A stretch of DNA of 64,000 bases from Aradus depressus (taxonomy: Eukaryota > Arthropoda > Insecta > Hemiptera > Aradidae): the NCBI GenBank assembly GCA_963662175.1, contig OY759217.1, positions 46,538,108-46,602,107 of the forward strand. Direction: 5' to 3'. Of the stretch, positions 10,711 through 23,352 are shown piece by piece; the stretch's first letter is position 1, and each line of letters opens with the position of its first letter. A program made the translations under genes and the position numbers. Below the pieces are notes generated by a model. That model did not search any database, had not been told where the DNA came from, and was given only the letters and a program-made list of their open reading frames with translations.

Positions 10711-11960
10711 TTTCCTTGATACTGATAGGAAACTGCAACTTGGTTTCATGAAAGTTTAAAAAATAATTATATATAGTTTTTTGTTTGTTTTGTGACTAAT
10801 TTCCGGCCTTTAGCTACGTGATCATATGGATACCATAAGAAGTCCCATCAGAAGAACGGGGTGCTTAAGATTTTCTCGCCTCCTAAATAAAAAAAAAATT
10901 TAAGAGCCTCAGCCAGTTTATATTGTTAAACGCATTATCAAATCAGCATCCCTAGTCAACATTTAAGGAAATACTGTTAAAATCAGAGCAATGATCATTA
11001 CCACTAAATAATAAATTAATAATGGCGACCCCGTGATATTTATTTCAATTTTATTATCTAATAATAAAGTGGGCAGGCAACTATGTCCTGGATCATAGGT
11101 TTGGTCAACCTCTCATCGAATATAGTATAGTCACTCTCAGTGTTAACAAAACTAAACTTTTTACAGGATACGTTGCCTTCTTCTTTCATTCTCTGCTTCA
11201 GAACAAAGTATCTTTCATTCTCTGCTTTACAACAAAGTATTGAGAAAAAGAGAAGTTAATACAAACGAATATGACATACCAACCAGTTTTGTACAGATCA
11301 CTGTGTTGGCATCAGTGGTTTTCATTGTTTCAATGTACTGCGTAATGTTGAGAGTGGTTCTCTCTTATACCCAGTAATACCAGTACAAAATGGAGGGAGG
11401 GAGAGTGAGCTGTAAAAAACTGGTTGGTATAACAAAGTCCGGTAATAACCGCATAAAATGTACCTATATATATATATATATATGTCCCCCTTCATTTCTA
11501 ATCTCTTTTAATAAATATGTGTTGTGGCCATAACATGACTTTCTTATACCAACCACATTTTTACAGATCCCTTCCCCCCCCCCCCTCCCCTACCCCCTTA
11601 CAAATTCATTTAATACTGGGATTACTTTGTATATGAAACTAATGTGTTGGCATCACCTGGTTAAAATGATACTTTTTTTTTTTTCTAAAACCCTTGTAAA
11701 AAATAAAAATGAGATAATACTCAAATTAGAATGTTTACTTATTACATATTAGTTTTATAAACACTGAATTTCGAAATAAAACGAATAACACATAAAATGT
11801 ATATATTACATTCATAAAGCAAATGAATAAGTAGGTTATTAAATATTACATATATAATTCAGTGATAATAGGAGTGCGTGCTCAGAATCTCACTGAAACA
11901 ACATTCTTCATCTTGGTGCACTTCGAACGTAACGAAGCATGTTTCTGGCCTGTTTCATTA
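10711..11960. other. duplicated non-coding block downstream of OR-B
   Basis: No gene seen. Contains the GGGCAGGCAACTATGTCC block (about 11070), a segment also found at 23690-23960 and 33960-34200, an (AT)n run at 11466-11483 and a C-rich tract at 11575-11600. The LDLa-like relic and satellite present in units A and D are absent. Confidence 0.5.
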
Positions 11961-11966
11961 TTATTA

Positions 11967-14900
11967 TTAGGGTTCATTTTGTGAGGATTTCATGATAGCA
12001 TATAATTTATATGTGATCTCTATTCTCTGTGAAAACAATAAAAAAAATTATTATTTTACTTAATATACGACATTTAAAATAAATTCTGAAATGAAGTTGA
12101 TACCTACGTCACTAAATGTTCTCATTTGAAGTGGAGCACTATGTTTGAACAGAACTATAGTGTAGGGTTGACTTGACTGTCTCAGCATCATGATCACTAT
12201 TTTTCTGAACCTCAAACTTTGTTCGTACCAAGGTAGGTCGTACACTGCCTTGAACAACTCATCGTTCTGTAACAAAGTTCTAACAATGATTTCTCTAACT
12301 CATACTGAAGAGTATATTTAACTTTTGTTTATAACGGAGATTTATTAATTGCAGATATATCTAATTAATCATTTGGCAATTACAACCGACAAATAACCTT
12401 AAATCGAATGAGGAACAGAATGGGAGAACATTAGATAATGTTTTGTTTTGGTTTATGTACGATGCATACTATCCAAGCCTTTACTATGGTTTCACAGGGA
12501 TGGTTATATGAACAAAGCTCTGCACGCCCACTGAAAGTGACTTCACTCTTCTTTAATGGATCCTAAATAAGTGTAAGCATCAGCCCAAAACGCCAACATA
12601 GTACTTTCTCAGACCAAATTAGAGATCCGAGGGGCTCACTTCAACAATCCCAATAACTGCCGATGTAATTAATATATCGTCATTAAATTTTATACAAAAA
12701 TTCAAATCCCACTAGGATGGCACCTATTAATTTTCCATGAAATCGGTCGAAGGGAAAGTTGGAGACCGAAGAAGAGGGGCTCGACATAAATACCCTAATG
12801 GGCAGATGCTCATGATTGTATCGACACAAAACGTTGTCTGTGGATTCAGAATCGACTATTTAAGTCAAATATTGAGTTTTAGTTCAAACGGTCGATTGGC
12901 TTTGGAGGCAATGCGGGAACTGAATTGATTAATTCTTGCTGAGAAAATACGTAGTCTTTTACTAAATTTGCTAGCCAACACTAACCAACAGTTTTCTCTT
13001 AAAAAATGTGTATCAATTTTTGATTTTATTTATTAAAAGAATGTTAACGGCTATAAAATTAAATTTTACCTCAGTTATCAGCCTTTCTCCGAGATAATTG
13101 CATACAAAATTCAGAGTAAGTAGTAATAGGGCGGCCAACACAAGAAGAACTTGAGCCGCAAGATCTTTCACCTGATGACAAAAGTATATAGGGTTAGAGG
13201 CTCATCAGCGAAAATATGGTTCATTTATCTGCTTAATAGTATTAAGGTGCTCAACACAAGAAGAGCTTGAGCCGCAGGACCCTTCACCTGATGACAAAAT
13301 TATATAGGGTTAGAGGCTCATCACAGAAAATATGGTTCACTTATCTGCTTAATAGTATTAAGGTGCTCAACACAAGAAGAGCTTGAGCCACAGGACCCTT
13401 CATCTGATGATAAAATTATACAGGGTTATATACATCCATTAAATTGGCCGTTATTATGCTTCAGAGTAGAACACGCTCCATTTACTCTCCCCTATTCTGT
13501 ATGGCCAATTTGGCTGACATTGATAGTTATTATGTGGTATTCCATTTACATGACAAACTTCGATATTTAATATAACAGAAAGACATTTTGTTTTTTTTTC
13601 AGGGGATCGGCATTGTGCATTTTCTTCGAAATTTGTCGAACGTCCAAACACTATGATGTTAACCTCTATTTAATAGTCGCTGCCATTAAAATACTATCCA
13701 ATTTCGTCGAAATGTTCGATTAGTTTTGGAAATATAAGGAATGACAAATACAAATGTTAAAAAAAAAAAAAAAAGATTTCGTGTTGACTTTTTTTAAGGT
13801 GAAGTAAAAATGATATATTGTAGTATAATAGAGTTATGTTGCAGAAACGTTGTGAAAACGTGGACTTACCGTCATAGAATAAATGACAAAAAAAGGGAAA
13901 ATGATGCATGACAACATATTTTGAAACTCGTACACCAGACCAAAAGCTTCTTTAAGATCCCTGTGCCACCTGAAAACAAAATTTAAAATGTATTCACAAT
14001 GGCGAAACTTTGTGCACCTAATATTATTTTAAGGCGATAAATAGTTGTCTATATGAAGTGTCATCTAAGTTGCGGTCTTGTGGTTAGTTTTAATTTGTTA
14101 CTGTACTTTATAATGTTGTATAGGGTACTTTATTTACAGTGCGAAAGGGGGACAGAGCTGGGTAAAACCTGTAATAAATATTAATATAACTTAAGAAAGG
14201 CTCTTTAGATGAGGAACATTTTTTTTTTACTCCTGCATGCTGATCACACACAAAAACAAATCGTCGGTGAAACTGGCAATGTAAAGATTTTTAATCAATT
14301 AAGTTTTTGCTTTATCACCTAAAACAATCAACCGTTTGGGCTGAAAACTTATAGTGGTAGGGGCTTCTGAATGTCATACTTCGAGTCGAGTCCTTCTGCC
14401 AATTTTGTGAAAAGAAATATTTGGCGTCTTTTAGCCGCCACAGCGGCTTGTCTATTTACTTACTGAGAAATCATTCCCTTCGCAGCTTTGATATATATGT
14501 ACTCCAAAACATGTTTAAAACAATAATTAATTAAATAAGCAATTGAATTTATTTGTGTAACATATTTCATAATAGATTGAATTTCTAATAGTTTTTTGAT
14601 TCTTAATGTGTTCAGAAGTTGCCTATTTTTTTCTGATATTCATCCCCAATAGTTATATTTGTCCCCCGCAATAAAGATCAGGACCTGATGCATATTGCCG
14701 AAAAGGAATAATCAATAGAATTGCCGAACAAATACAGAAAAACGAAGTTATAAGGACAATCATCCTGATTCAACACCCGGATATTTCCTTCCGCCTATAG
14801 AAGACGAGTCGCAAGATAATGGCAATTAATATAACTAAAATTGTCCAGCAATGTCTGGAACATACATATATATTAGGTATATTGATGATATTATATTTAC

Positions 14901-15659
14901 TACTTACTTCGTCAGAATGGTGTGATTTTTGCACAACTTAAACAATTCCGGGTAACCGTCAATACTTCGTTCTAAATTTAATTGCATTTTTAATTGAAAT
15001 AATTGCCTTTTGAGGATATTTATTTCTGTAATTGTACAGATAACTATCATTGAGAACAGGCCGTCTCCCCCGATGAGGTATAACGAACCTATACAAAACC
15101 AAAGTGCAGAAGCCCCTTCCACCCAATAAAAAGAGGAATTTGCTTCGATGGGCTGAGTTAATAGACCAGAGATCGGAAGAGGCACCACAGTAGGAGATGT
15201 TTTAAAGTCGAAATAGCACAAAATTGCATCTACAATGACCCGACCTGGGTAGAAAGTTGTACCAAGAATAGCAAAACAGGCTATACATTTATAAAATACC
15301 TTCCAGAAATAGGTAATATTTTTATTTAATAAATCAATCTCCCAAGACTCTTTATGATTGGAGATCAAGTCGTTTAGTCCTTTCATTAAGTTTACAATTT
15401 CTCTTCTTTTAAAGGCATACAGAAAACCTTTCCCGAAAGCAAAAATAGTCGTTGGACACAAAACAATGTCATTTATGATACCTTCAGAGAAATCCGTTTT
15501 ATACAAGATACCGAAACTTATAATCATTATGATGAAAACATAAACTACACGTAACATTTGGAGAACGGATAATAGTTTCCCATATTTATAGTTATCAAAA
15601 TCATACCAACAACCACAAATTTTTAAGTAATTAACAGTGAAGGTCACCCAAGGATTCAT
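11967..15659 (-). CDS. odorant receptor OR-B (five exons, 390 aa)
   Basis: Seven-transmembrane insect odorant receptor, expected to form a ligand-gated cation channel with Orco in olfactory neuron dendrites. Exons (complement): 14908-15659, 13870-13969, 13070-13171, 12108-12266, 11967-12026. All introns are GT-AG; intron 1 is phase 2 and the others phase 0. I chose the exon 1 ATG because the same MNPWVTFT start is kept in all four genes. Membrane segments are likely near residues 33-54, 64-84, 121-147 and 183-210, then in exon 2 (CIIFPFFVIYSM), exon 3 (LLVLAALLLLTLNFVC) and exon 4. The family signature YDLPWYEQSLRFRKIVIMML lies in exon 4; the protein ends MKSSQNEP. Sequons are N114-IT and N174-SS. 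Length is typical for the family. No stop or frameshift was found. The ligand is unknown. Confidence 0.92.
13138..13485 (-). repeat. 116-bp triplication of the exon 3 acceptor region in OR-B
   Basis: ACACAAGAAGA starts at 13138, 13254 and 13370, exactly 116 bp apart. Each unit carries the 5' part of exon 3 plus its acceptor and upstream intron. Only the unit nearest exon 4 continues into the full exon; the other two are pseudo-acceptors in intron 2. Confidence 0.85.
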
Positions 15660-15860
15660 TCTTCCTAAGAGATCTACTGTGTACTAAGTTTTGGAAATGA
15701 GTGAAGACGAGTAACCTATGCTTGAATGATGTATTCCAGAGACATAAATTGATCCCTGTAATTGTCTGTCTCTCAACAACCCTCAAACTTTTCTAACTCG
15801 CCTGAGAGAAGGCAAGTGTACGTCAAGTTCCATACATAGTATCTTGAATTATAAATATCC
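15660..15860 (-). promoter_or_regulatory. conserved 5' region and TATA-like element of OR-B
   Basis: About 200 bp upstream of the ATG are strongly conserved among the four intact genes. A TATA-like block at 15850-15857 lies 191 bp before the ATG; the equivalents are 180 bp (OR-C), 188 bp (OR-D) and 189 bp (OR-E). In this copy it is weaker (ATTTATAA on the coding strand) than the TATATATA of the others. Confidence 0.4.
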
Positions 15861-17480
15861 AGTGTCAATTTTCTGTCTAATTGCTAAATAACTTTGTTTA
15901 CTACTTCTTGGAAGAGGTAGCGTTGTTTGCCTTACTTTCTTATAAGTCATGAAGGAGGAACAATATAAATTACTGAATATTTGTGTTACATCCACACAAA
16001 GTAGGAATATGTATTATTTTCCTTTCATCATGGTACCTTAATTATAATCTGATAGAAATGTTAATTTCATAAGAAAAGTTTCAATATTAAGGAAGTTTAC
16101 AGAGGTGAATAGAAAATTGATTTTTTCATAAGTACCGACATTCTGTCGCATGACACACTCCAAAGGCAGCTTTGATACGAGCACGACTTTTTCTTTGCTA
16201 CTGATTGTACACTGCTATTGGTTTCATGGAAGTTTTTACCCAGAAGGAATGCAACCGTTAAAAAAATAGTTTCATGCAATTGGTCGGATACGTCTCGGTT
16301 TTCTTTCGCAAATCGTAGGGATATTAAAAAAATGGTGAATGATTTTTTCATAAAATATGTATAAGTGGTATGGAAAAATCATTCACCAGTTGTTTTTTTG
16401 TATCACTATGTTTTGTTTTAAAAATTATAACTGTGTTTTGTCAAGGGAAAGTCGCAATTCACTAATCACTTGAATACTGAAAGTGTTTTTTAAGAGGATA
16501 TCATTCATTTTGGTTCGACAAAATGTGATCACTAATATACTAAAAGGTTGATTTGCAGAAGCCAAAAAAGTAATCATTTTCATTTATATCTCATATGATA
16601 TAACGAAAAATGCAATGAGTAATAAATTATGCAAATTTGATAAAAATTAAATACTTGCTCAAACCTTTGGTAATGAGGGATGAAAGCTTTTTTTGAATGT
16701 AAATCTGAATGTAATTCATATGTGATAGTAAGATGTTGTAGGGACTAAATTTCTCATAGAAATAAAAGACGTCTTCACACTTTTATTATTGAACAGAACA
16801 GGTTTTCAATGCAACAGCGTCATCATCAGTGGTACATCCCACCCACACAGCAATAGCAGTTAAAGCTGATGCTGTTGCGTTGAAAACTGGTTCTGGTCAA
16901 TAAGAAAACAGTGGGAAGACAGCATATTTTATTTCTATGCTGAACGTAATTCGTCAGGCCTCGTAAACTGTAATATATATTTGCTAACTTCTTCAATTTA
17001 CAAATCATTTGTAATTGTTATTAAAGATGAACGTCAAGCCATCAGAAAAGTAAACTATGGCGGACAAACCATTGTAAAAAACTTCATGCGAAAAGTCTAT
17101 GTAAATTATCCACGTTTGCTCCCATTTTGTTTTATAGTTAAATATAAAGAAATTTATCACGCATTTTTCAAAAGGGTACAAAAAAAAAGTGCATATGCTT
17201 TTCTTATAATGTTGTTAATATTTTTGCAAATTCATCGCTTGCTCCCTCGTAGTTTTTCTGCTAGCTTGACGCTCACATAGGTACTAACTTGAGCGAACTT
17301 TGCACATTCAAAGTTCACACAGTCGAGTTTTACAAACTTTACGTTATGCAAATGCTTGTTAATTTTCCTGAAACTGTATAAAAATTTACTGATTTTTTCT
17401 TATAAGTTCCACACTGTAACTTACAGAAGTTGTGTTTTTTTACTGAATTTCCGATGATAAATTCAATTTAAAATTATAGG
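15861..17480. other. duplicated upstream flank of OR-B
   Basis: No gene seen. It contains an R1-tail copy (15955-16200), a decayed 115-bp unit (about 16430-16560) and a stem-loop region at 16795-16895. The rest is AT-rich sequence repeated upstream of OR-C and OR-D (the TATGCAAATTTGATAAAAA block). The frame at 16981-17280 is not preserved in the other copies. Confidence 0.5.
16795..16895 (-). repeat. inverted repeat with hammerhead-like core, unit B
   Basis: GTTTTCAATGCAACAGC (from 16802) is inverted at about 16870-16886 as GCTGTTGCGTTGAAAAC. The minus strand holds CTGATGA and GAAA around a small hairpin. Confidence 0.45.
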
Positions 17481-17484
17481 TTTG

Positions 17485-17585
17485 GTTAGGTTTTTGTGAC
17501 TCATGTCCGGGCTTTAACTACAAGGTCATATCGCCTACTATCAGAGCGCTCTTTCGTCACTCTGGTGGACATGAGCCCGACTCTA
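17485..17585 (-). mobile_element. 5'-truncated SINE2 fragment
   Basis: Reverse complement of the last 100 bp of SINE2, including GAGCGCTCTTTCGTCACTCT and an imperfect CCTAACC tail (GGTTTGGTTAGG on the plus strand). Confidence 0.7.
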
Positions 17586-17599
17586 CTATAATAATAATA

Positions 17600-18000
17600 A
17601 TTTTTTTTGGGGGCCCCCAAGAAAGTGGGGGCGCTAAGCTATAGCTCGTGTAGCTTATACGTAAATCCTGCATTGCACTGTAGTAATATAATGAATACAA
17701 GCATTATATGTGTATATAGCGCAGAGGTTGCGTGCAAGCCTACTGAGCTCAAGATGGTTTGTAACCCGACCGAGGCCCTCATGTTTTTTTTCTGGGAAAT
17801 AGAAAAAGAACCTTGAGCACGCCGACCTTCGGATTGGAGGTTAAACGACGGTCTGTGCGATATCAGTTACTCTTTAAAGACCCACTGGTATGAATCACAT
17901 AACTAACTATGTAACCTCAAACTGTGATACTTTCAGTGAAAGGTCCCTTGGTCGTTTTCTCTGGAGGATGATTCACTCCGACAATGGGAGTCTAGACAAT
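17600..18000 (+). mobile_element. diverged SINE2-related copy
   Basis: Contains GCCTACTGAGCTCAAGATGG, then AACCCGACCGAGGCCCTC and GAGCACGCCGACCTTCGGAT, all matching the SINE2 tRNA-like head and body, but with a different 3' half. Related copies lie at 31420-31720 and, in part, 57025-57180. The frame at 17607-17816 is incidental. Confidence 0.55.
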
Positions 18001-18465
18001 GCCAACGCAAAAAACCAATAATTTAAATAACGATATATTTTAAAAATAATAAATAAATGCGTTCAAAAAATATATTTTGAATTTCTTAATGAAAATCCAC
18101 CGTTAGCTGTTAACACTCTTTCCGTATCATTTTAAATTCCCAAGTTTGCATATTGACACGAGACTAACATGTACTGAACATTACGGTTGTTATTGGTTAA
18201 AAACTGGGTTCCCTTTGGTTTTTACTTCGTAATGTTAAAACGATATTGTCAGACAAAATATTAACTACCTATTCCATATAACGCCTATTTCCATTCTATA
18301 ATCAACTATGGTTTAATACAGCTTGTAGTTCTAGTGTTAATATTTTTTGATTATATTAATAATAGTAAAATAGTAATTTATTCACTATTTATATTTGAAA
18401 CATTATGGTCATTAGGAGAAATATTAATATTGTACTTCTTAACAGGCATCATTATAATACAAGGA
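18001..18465. other. unit border, no gene seen
   Basis: AT-rich sequence (CCACCGTTAGCTGTTAACAC near 18100) repeated at about 31810 and 57270, leading into R1. Confidence 0.5.
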
Positions 18466-18640
18466 ACAAAGAAGATTTGAACATTGAAATCATTGGGGAT
18501 TAATTTTTTAAATGCCTTTCCTCACTTCTTGAAGACAACAGAAACAATAAGAAAATCAAACTAAATATGTTTATAATGGAGGAAATGTTCAAAAATAATA
18601 AAAATTGTATTTACTTATTTAATAACCATGGTTATTATGT
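18466..18640 (+). repeat. dispersed repeat R1, first part in unit C
   Basis: Matches the first 175 bp of R1, then stops. The remainder resumes at 19440 inside the palindrome. Confidence 0.7.
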
Positions 18641-19150
18641 TCCCTCAGTCTCATGTGCATAGGAAGTGACAAACTACGCAGTTTATCATTTGATGACGTC
18701 ATCAGTGACTTTGCTCTGGTAAAGGCAAGTAAGAAAATATTTTAGTTTAATATATGTAATTCCTTAGTCCTTATAACATGTTTCAAGAGATTAGATAATA
18801 AGCCTTTGTAAATTGTGCCTTTTAAAAGAACCTTGGTTTCTTTTTACCAGAGTTTGCATTTTTAAGTTTGTTATGAATACAAATGATTTTAAGTTAAAGA
18901 TTTATTATTTCACTATCTATATACTTCTTAATTGTATTTCAGTTTAACCCTCTAGGTATCCGAAAATCATATTTGGCTCTGACATATAATATCTGGACAT
19001 ATAAAGGGCCCCACATCTCAAATAGCTTAGGGCCTGATCAAGTCTAAATCCGGCTCTGTTACAGTGGGTTACTGAATGACAAGGATTGATCATGTTTAAA
19101 AAAACAAACGAAAAAAAAAACAGGTTTTTAACAAAATATCCTTTACCTTT
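18641..19150. other. unique sequence splitting R1 in unit C
   Basis: No gene seen. About 500 bp not found elsewhere in the window; contains GATGACGTCATCAGTGAC near 18693. Confidence 0.4.
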
Positions 19151-19169
19151 ATTCATTGTTCATTGTTCT

Positions 19170-19204
19170 GCGCCGGTAGCACAGTGGTATGCGTGCTTCC
19201 CTTC
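19170..19204 (+). mobile_element. SINE2 head fragment
   Basis: GCGCCGGTAGCACAGTGGTA matches the first bases of SINE2, including its A box, then breaks at the edge of the palindrome. Confidence 0.55.
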
Positions 19205-19657
19205 TGTACTAAGGCCTCAGAGTAAAGTGGTCTCAATTAGCACGATTACAGATTTTCGCACGATTACAATACTTTTTTATACTATAGGTATGATAGAGTA
19301 ATAAAAATATTAAACAAAAAGTAGATTCGACAGACCATACAAGAGGATACCTGTGAAGGAATGATGACAAGAACATAAAAACGAAAGCAATGTATCAAAT
19401 ATTGTTTTGGGATGTGAAACACAACTTATTTTATAAGTCATGTTTCACATACCAAAACAATATTAGATACATTGCTTTCGTTTTTATGTTCTTGCCATCG
19501 TTCCTTCACAGATATCCTCTTGTATGGTCTGTCGAATCTACTTTTTGTTTAATATTTTTATTACTCTATCATACCTATAGTATAAAAAAGTATTGTAATC
19601 GTGCGAAAATCTGTAATCGTGCTAATTAAGACCACTTTACTCTGAGGCCTTAGTACA
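19205..19657. repeat. 453-bp near-perfect palindrome of R1 sequence
   Basis: The sequence from TACTAAGGCCTCAGAGTAAA (19207) to about 19430 is repeated in inverted orientation to 19657, centred near 19431 with almost no spacer. The right arm is in the normal R1 orientation and runs on into R1, so the left arm is an inverted duplication. Only scattered mismatches are visible. Confidence 0.85.
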
Positions 19658-20450
19658 TTTTAAAAGATACTGCTTATGTTTATGACCTGATCATAAATCT
19701 AGTAGAGTAAAAGTTATAGAGAAAACTAAATAAAGTACATATTTGTCCGGTTATAGAGATACTAGCCGAAAACAGTCCTGAAATAAAGTGTTGCAACACA
19801 TATTTTTAGACGTTTCCTTCATTTACCCAAAAACGGTTAGATAATTTATATTACATTAAGACAAATTATGATTACGTATTATTTTCACTTCATCATGGTT
19901 CCTCAGCTATAAAATAATAGAAATGTTAATTTCATAAGATGAGTTTTAATTAATTTCAAGGACAGTTTACAGAGTTGACTTTCATAAGTACTTTCTTTCG
20001 TATGATACACTCCAAAGGCAGCTTTGATACTTTGATTCACATTTTAAGTCTAGAATATTTATTTAAGAAATAATTATATATACATTTTTGTTTGTTTTGT
20101 GACTAATTCCCGGCCTTCATTTAACTACGGGATCATGTGTATAGTCTCGATACCGTCGCTTCACGTCCCATCAGAAGAACGATGTTCTCGCCTCCTGCAT
20201 AAATAAAATCTAATGGCCTCGGCCAGTTTATATTGTAAAACGCATTATTAAATGAGCATCCCTAGACAACATTTAAGGAAATACTATTAAAAGCAGAGCA
20301 ATGACATGTCTATATGCTATCGAGGTCGCTGAATTCGAATTCGACGTCTATTTCACCCCATCAGCTCTACGGACACCGTAAACCATCAAAATACCTCAAA
20401 CTTCTCTCGGGTGTCCTCTGCTCTTCTTCTTCTTCTTCATTTATTCGAAA
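19658..20450 (+). repeat. remainder of R1 and following block, unit C
   Basis: R1 continues to its tail (to about 20040). A block shared with 2640-2700 and 32200-32470 follows (GCCTCGGCCAGTTTATATTG). 20300-20450 is unmatched and has a short (CTT)n run. Confidence 0.6.
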
Positions 20451-20479
20451 TTGAAGGAGAAGACTCGGAATGCCAGAAA

Positions 20480-20835
20480 ACGTTGCATAAAAATAAATTA
20501 CACATTGAAACAAAGTGAAAAGTTTATTGAATACATAAAAAACAACGTTTTTATAATACATTTAAATAATAATGTGCTTTTATCATATTGTCCCAGTGTA
20601 AAATCGATTGATATCACTTTGATAGACGAAGCTTTTCATGAAGAATGTTTTTATTGTCAAGTACAATTGAAGTGCACAATTTATATAATAATAAGGGTGA
20701 AAACAGATTTATAGTCCAAGCTCCAATGGCACAAAAAGGTACCCCATCGAACACATCAAATTTGAAAGGTGAAAATGCTTGGAAAACATGTAAAAAACAT
20801 GTTACCCCCGCCAGGCTAGTAAAAATTTGTTAATT
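20480..20835 (+). pseudogene. unknown coding-like relic, copy 2
   Basis: Frame 20451-20714 encodes KQSEKFIEYIKNN, then LNNNVLLSYCPSVKSID and TLIDEAFHEECF. A second frame continues with NLYNNKGENRFIVQAPMAQK and TPSNTSNLKGENAWKT. It keeps the segment after the frameshift that unit A lost. No family recognised. Constraint across copies cannot be judged by eye, so gene and non-coding repeat both remain possible. Confidence 0.45.
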
Positions 20836-20952
20836 GATATTTTTAATGAATTTTTGAAATTAGCTAAAAAAATGAACATACCTACTTTTTAAAACACCTG
20901 CTTGAAATTTACACAATCTATGGTAAATAATGTATCGTTTTTGATAATTAAG

Positions 20953-23352
20953 AACGTTCCAGTGATGTGAGATGCCGTCCAGTGAAGAGGTCCCTGAACA
21001 CAGATTTAGGCATTGAACACAACGGAAGATGGATGTTTGAAAAGTACGGAGGATGAGGTGAAGAATAAGACGTAACAACGGGGAGGTATTCCAGTGAGAT
21101 GAGGTGCTGTCCAGTGAAGAGGTTCCTGAACACAGATTTAGAGGCATTGAATACAACGGAAGATGGATGTTTGAAGAGTTCGGATGATGAGGTGAAGAAT
21201 AAGATGTACCAACGGGGAGATATTCCAGTGATGTGAGCTGCCGTCCAGTGAAGAGGTTCCTGAACACAGATTTAGAGGCATTGAATACAACGGAAGATGG
21301 ATGTTTGAAGAGTTCGGATGATGAGGTGAAGAATAAGACGTACCAACGGGGAGATATTCCAGTGATGTGAGCTGCCGTCCAGTGAAGAGGTCCCTGAACA
21401 CAGATTTAGAGGCATTGAACACAACGGAAGATGGATGTTTGAAGAGTTCGGATGATGAGGTGAAGAATAAGACGTACCAACGGGGAGATATTCCAGTGAT
21501 GTGAGGTGCCGTCCAGTGAAGAGGTCCCTGAACACAGATTTAGAGGCATTGAACACAACGGAAGATGGATGTTTGAAGAGTTCGGATGATGAGGTGAAGA
21601 ATAAGACGTACCAACGGGGAGATATTCCAGTGATGTGAGGTGCCGTCCAGTGAAGAGGTCCCTGAACACAGATTTAGAGGCATTGAACACAACGGAAGAT
21701 GGATGTTTGAAGAGTTCGGATGATGAGGTGAAGAATAAGACGTACCAACGGGGAGATATTCCAGTGATGTGAGGTGCCGTCCAGTGAAGAGGTCCCTGAA
21801 CACAGATTTAGAGGCATTGAACACAACGGAAAATGGATGTTTGAAGAGTTCGGATGATGAGGTGAAGAATAAGACGCACCAACGGGGAGATATTCCAGTG
21901 ATGTGAGGTGCCGTCCAGTGAAGAGGTCCCTGAACACAGATTTAGAGGCATTGAACACAACGGAAGATGGATGTTTGAAGAGTTCGGATGATGAGGTGAA
22001 GAATAAGACGTACCAACGGGGAGATATTCCAGTGATGTGAGGTGCCGTCCAGTGAAGAGGTCCCTGAACACAGATTTAGAGGCATTGAACACAACGGAAG
22101 ATGGATGTTTGAAGAGTTCGGATGATGAGGTGAAGAATAAGACGTACCAACGGGGAGATATTCCAGTGATGTGAGGTGCCGTCCAGTGAAGAGGTCCCTG
22201 AACACAGATTTAGAGGCATTGAACACAACGGAAGATGGATGTTTGAAGAGTTCGGATGATGAGGTGAAGAATAAGACGTACCAACGGGGAGATATTCCAG
22301 TGATGTGAGGTGCCGTCCAGTGAAGAGGTCCCTGAACACAGATTTAGAGGCATTGAACACAACGGAAGATGGATGTTTGAAGAGTTCGGATGATGAGGTG
22401 AAGAATAAGACGTACCAACGGGGAGATATTCCAGTGATGTGAGGTGCCGTCCAGTGAAGAGGTCCCTGAACACAGATTTAGAGGCATTGAACACAACGGA
22501 AGATGGATGTTTGAAGAGTTCGGATGATGAGGTGAAGAATAAGACGTACCAACGGGGAGATATTCCAGTGATGTGAGGTGCCGTCCAGTGAAGAGGTCCC
22601 TGAACACAGATTTAGAGGCATTGAACACAACGGAAGATGGATGTTTGAAGAGTTCGGATGATGAGGTGAAGAATAAGACGTACCAACGGGGAGATATTCC
22701 AGTGATGTGAGGTGCCGTCCAGTGAAGAGGTCCCTGAACACATATTTAGAGGCATTGAACACAACGGAAGATGGATGTTTGAAGAGTTCGGATGATGAGG
22801 TGAAGAATAAGACGTACCAACGGGGAGATATTCCAGTGATGTGAGGTGCCGTCCAGTGAAGAGGTCCCTGAACACAGATTTAGAGGCATTGAACACAACG
22901 GAAGATGGATGTTTGAAGAGTTCGGATGATGAGGTGAAGAATAAGACGCACCAACGGGGAGATATTCCAGTGATGTGAGGTGCCGTCCAGTGAAGAGGTC
23001 CCTGAACACAGATTTAGAGGCATTGAACACAACGGAAGATGGATGTTTGAAGAGTTCGGATGATGAGGTGAAGAATAAGACGTAACAACGGGGAGATATT
23101 CCAGTGATGTGAGGTGCCGTCCAGTGAAGAGGTCCCTGAACACAGATTTAGAGGCATTGAACACAACGGAAGATGGATGTTTGAAGAGTTCGGATGATGA
23201 CGTGAAGAATAAGACGTAACAACGGGGAGATATTCCAGTGATGTGAGGTGCCGTCCAGTGAAGAGGTCCCTGAACACAGATTTAGAGGCATTGAACACAA
23301 CCGAAGATGGATGTTTGAAGAGTTCGGATGATGAGGTGAAGAATAAGACGTC
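20953..23352. repeat. 134-bp satellite array, about 18 copies
   Basis: ACAGATTTA recurs every 134 bp from about 21000 to 23277. Central copies are nearly identical and the two left-most copies are most diverged, as expected when arrays homogenise from the inside. Because 134 is not a multiple of three, the minus-strand open frames of 94 codons shift frame at every unit and are not genes. The array ends by joining the Ser/Thr-rich relic at a shared ACGTC, deleting the LDLa-like part. Confidence 0.95.

Noticed and set aside
12737..12928. 63-codon plus-strand frame in OR-B intron 3
   Set aside because: Homologous introns of OR-D and OR-E carry frameshifts and stops; no motif.
15358..15543. Plus-strand 61-codon frame (MEIKSFSPFIKF) present in all four OR copies
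   Set aside because: It is the antisense shadow of OR exon 1; its conservation follows from the receptor frame.
16981..17280. 99-codon plus-strand frame upstream of OR-B
   Set aside because: The homologous regions near 29960 and 47545 have indels and stops; no domain recognised.
20953..23352. CRISPR-like array
   Set aside because: The repeats are contiguous 134-bp monomers with no unique spacers, in eukaryotic DNA.
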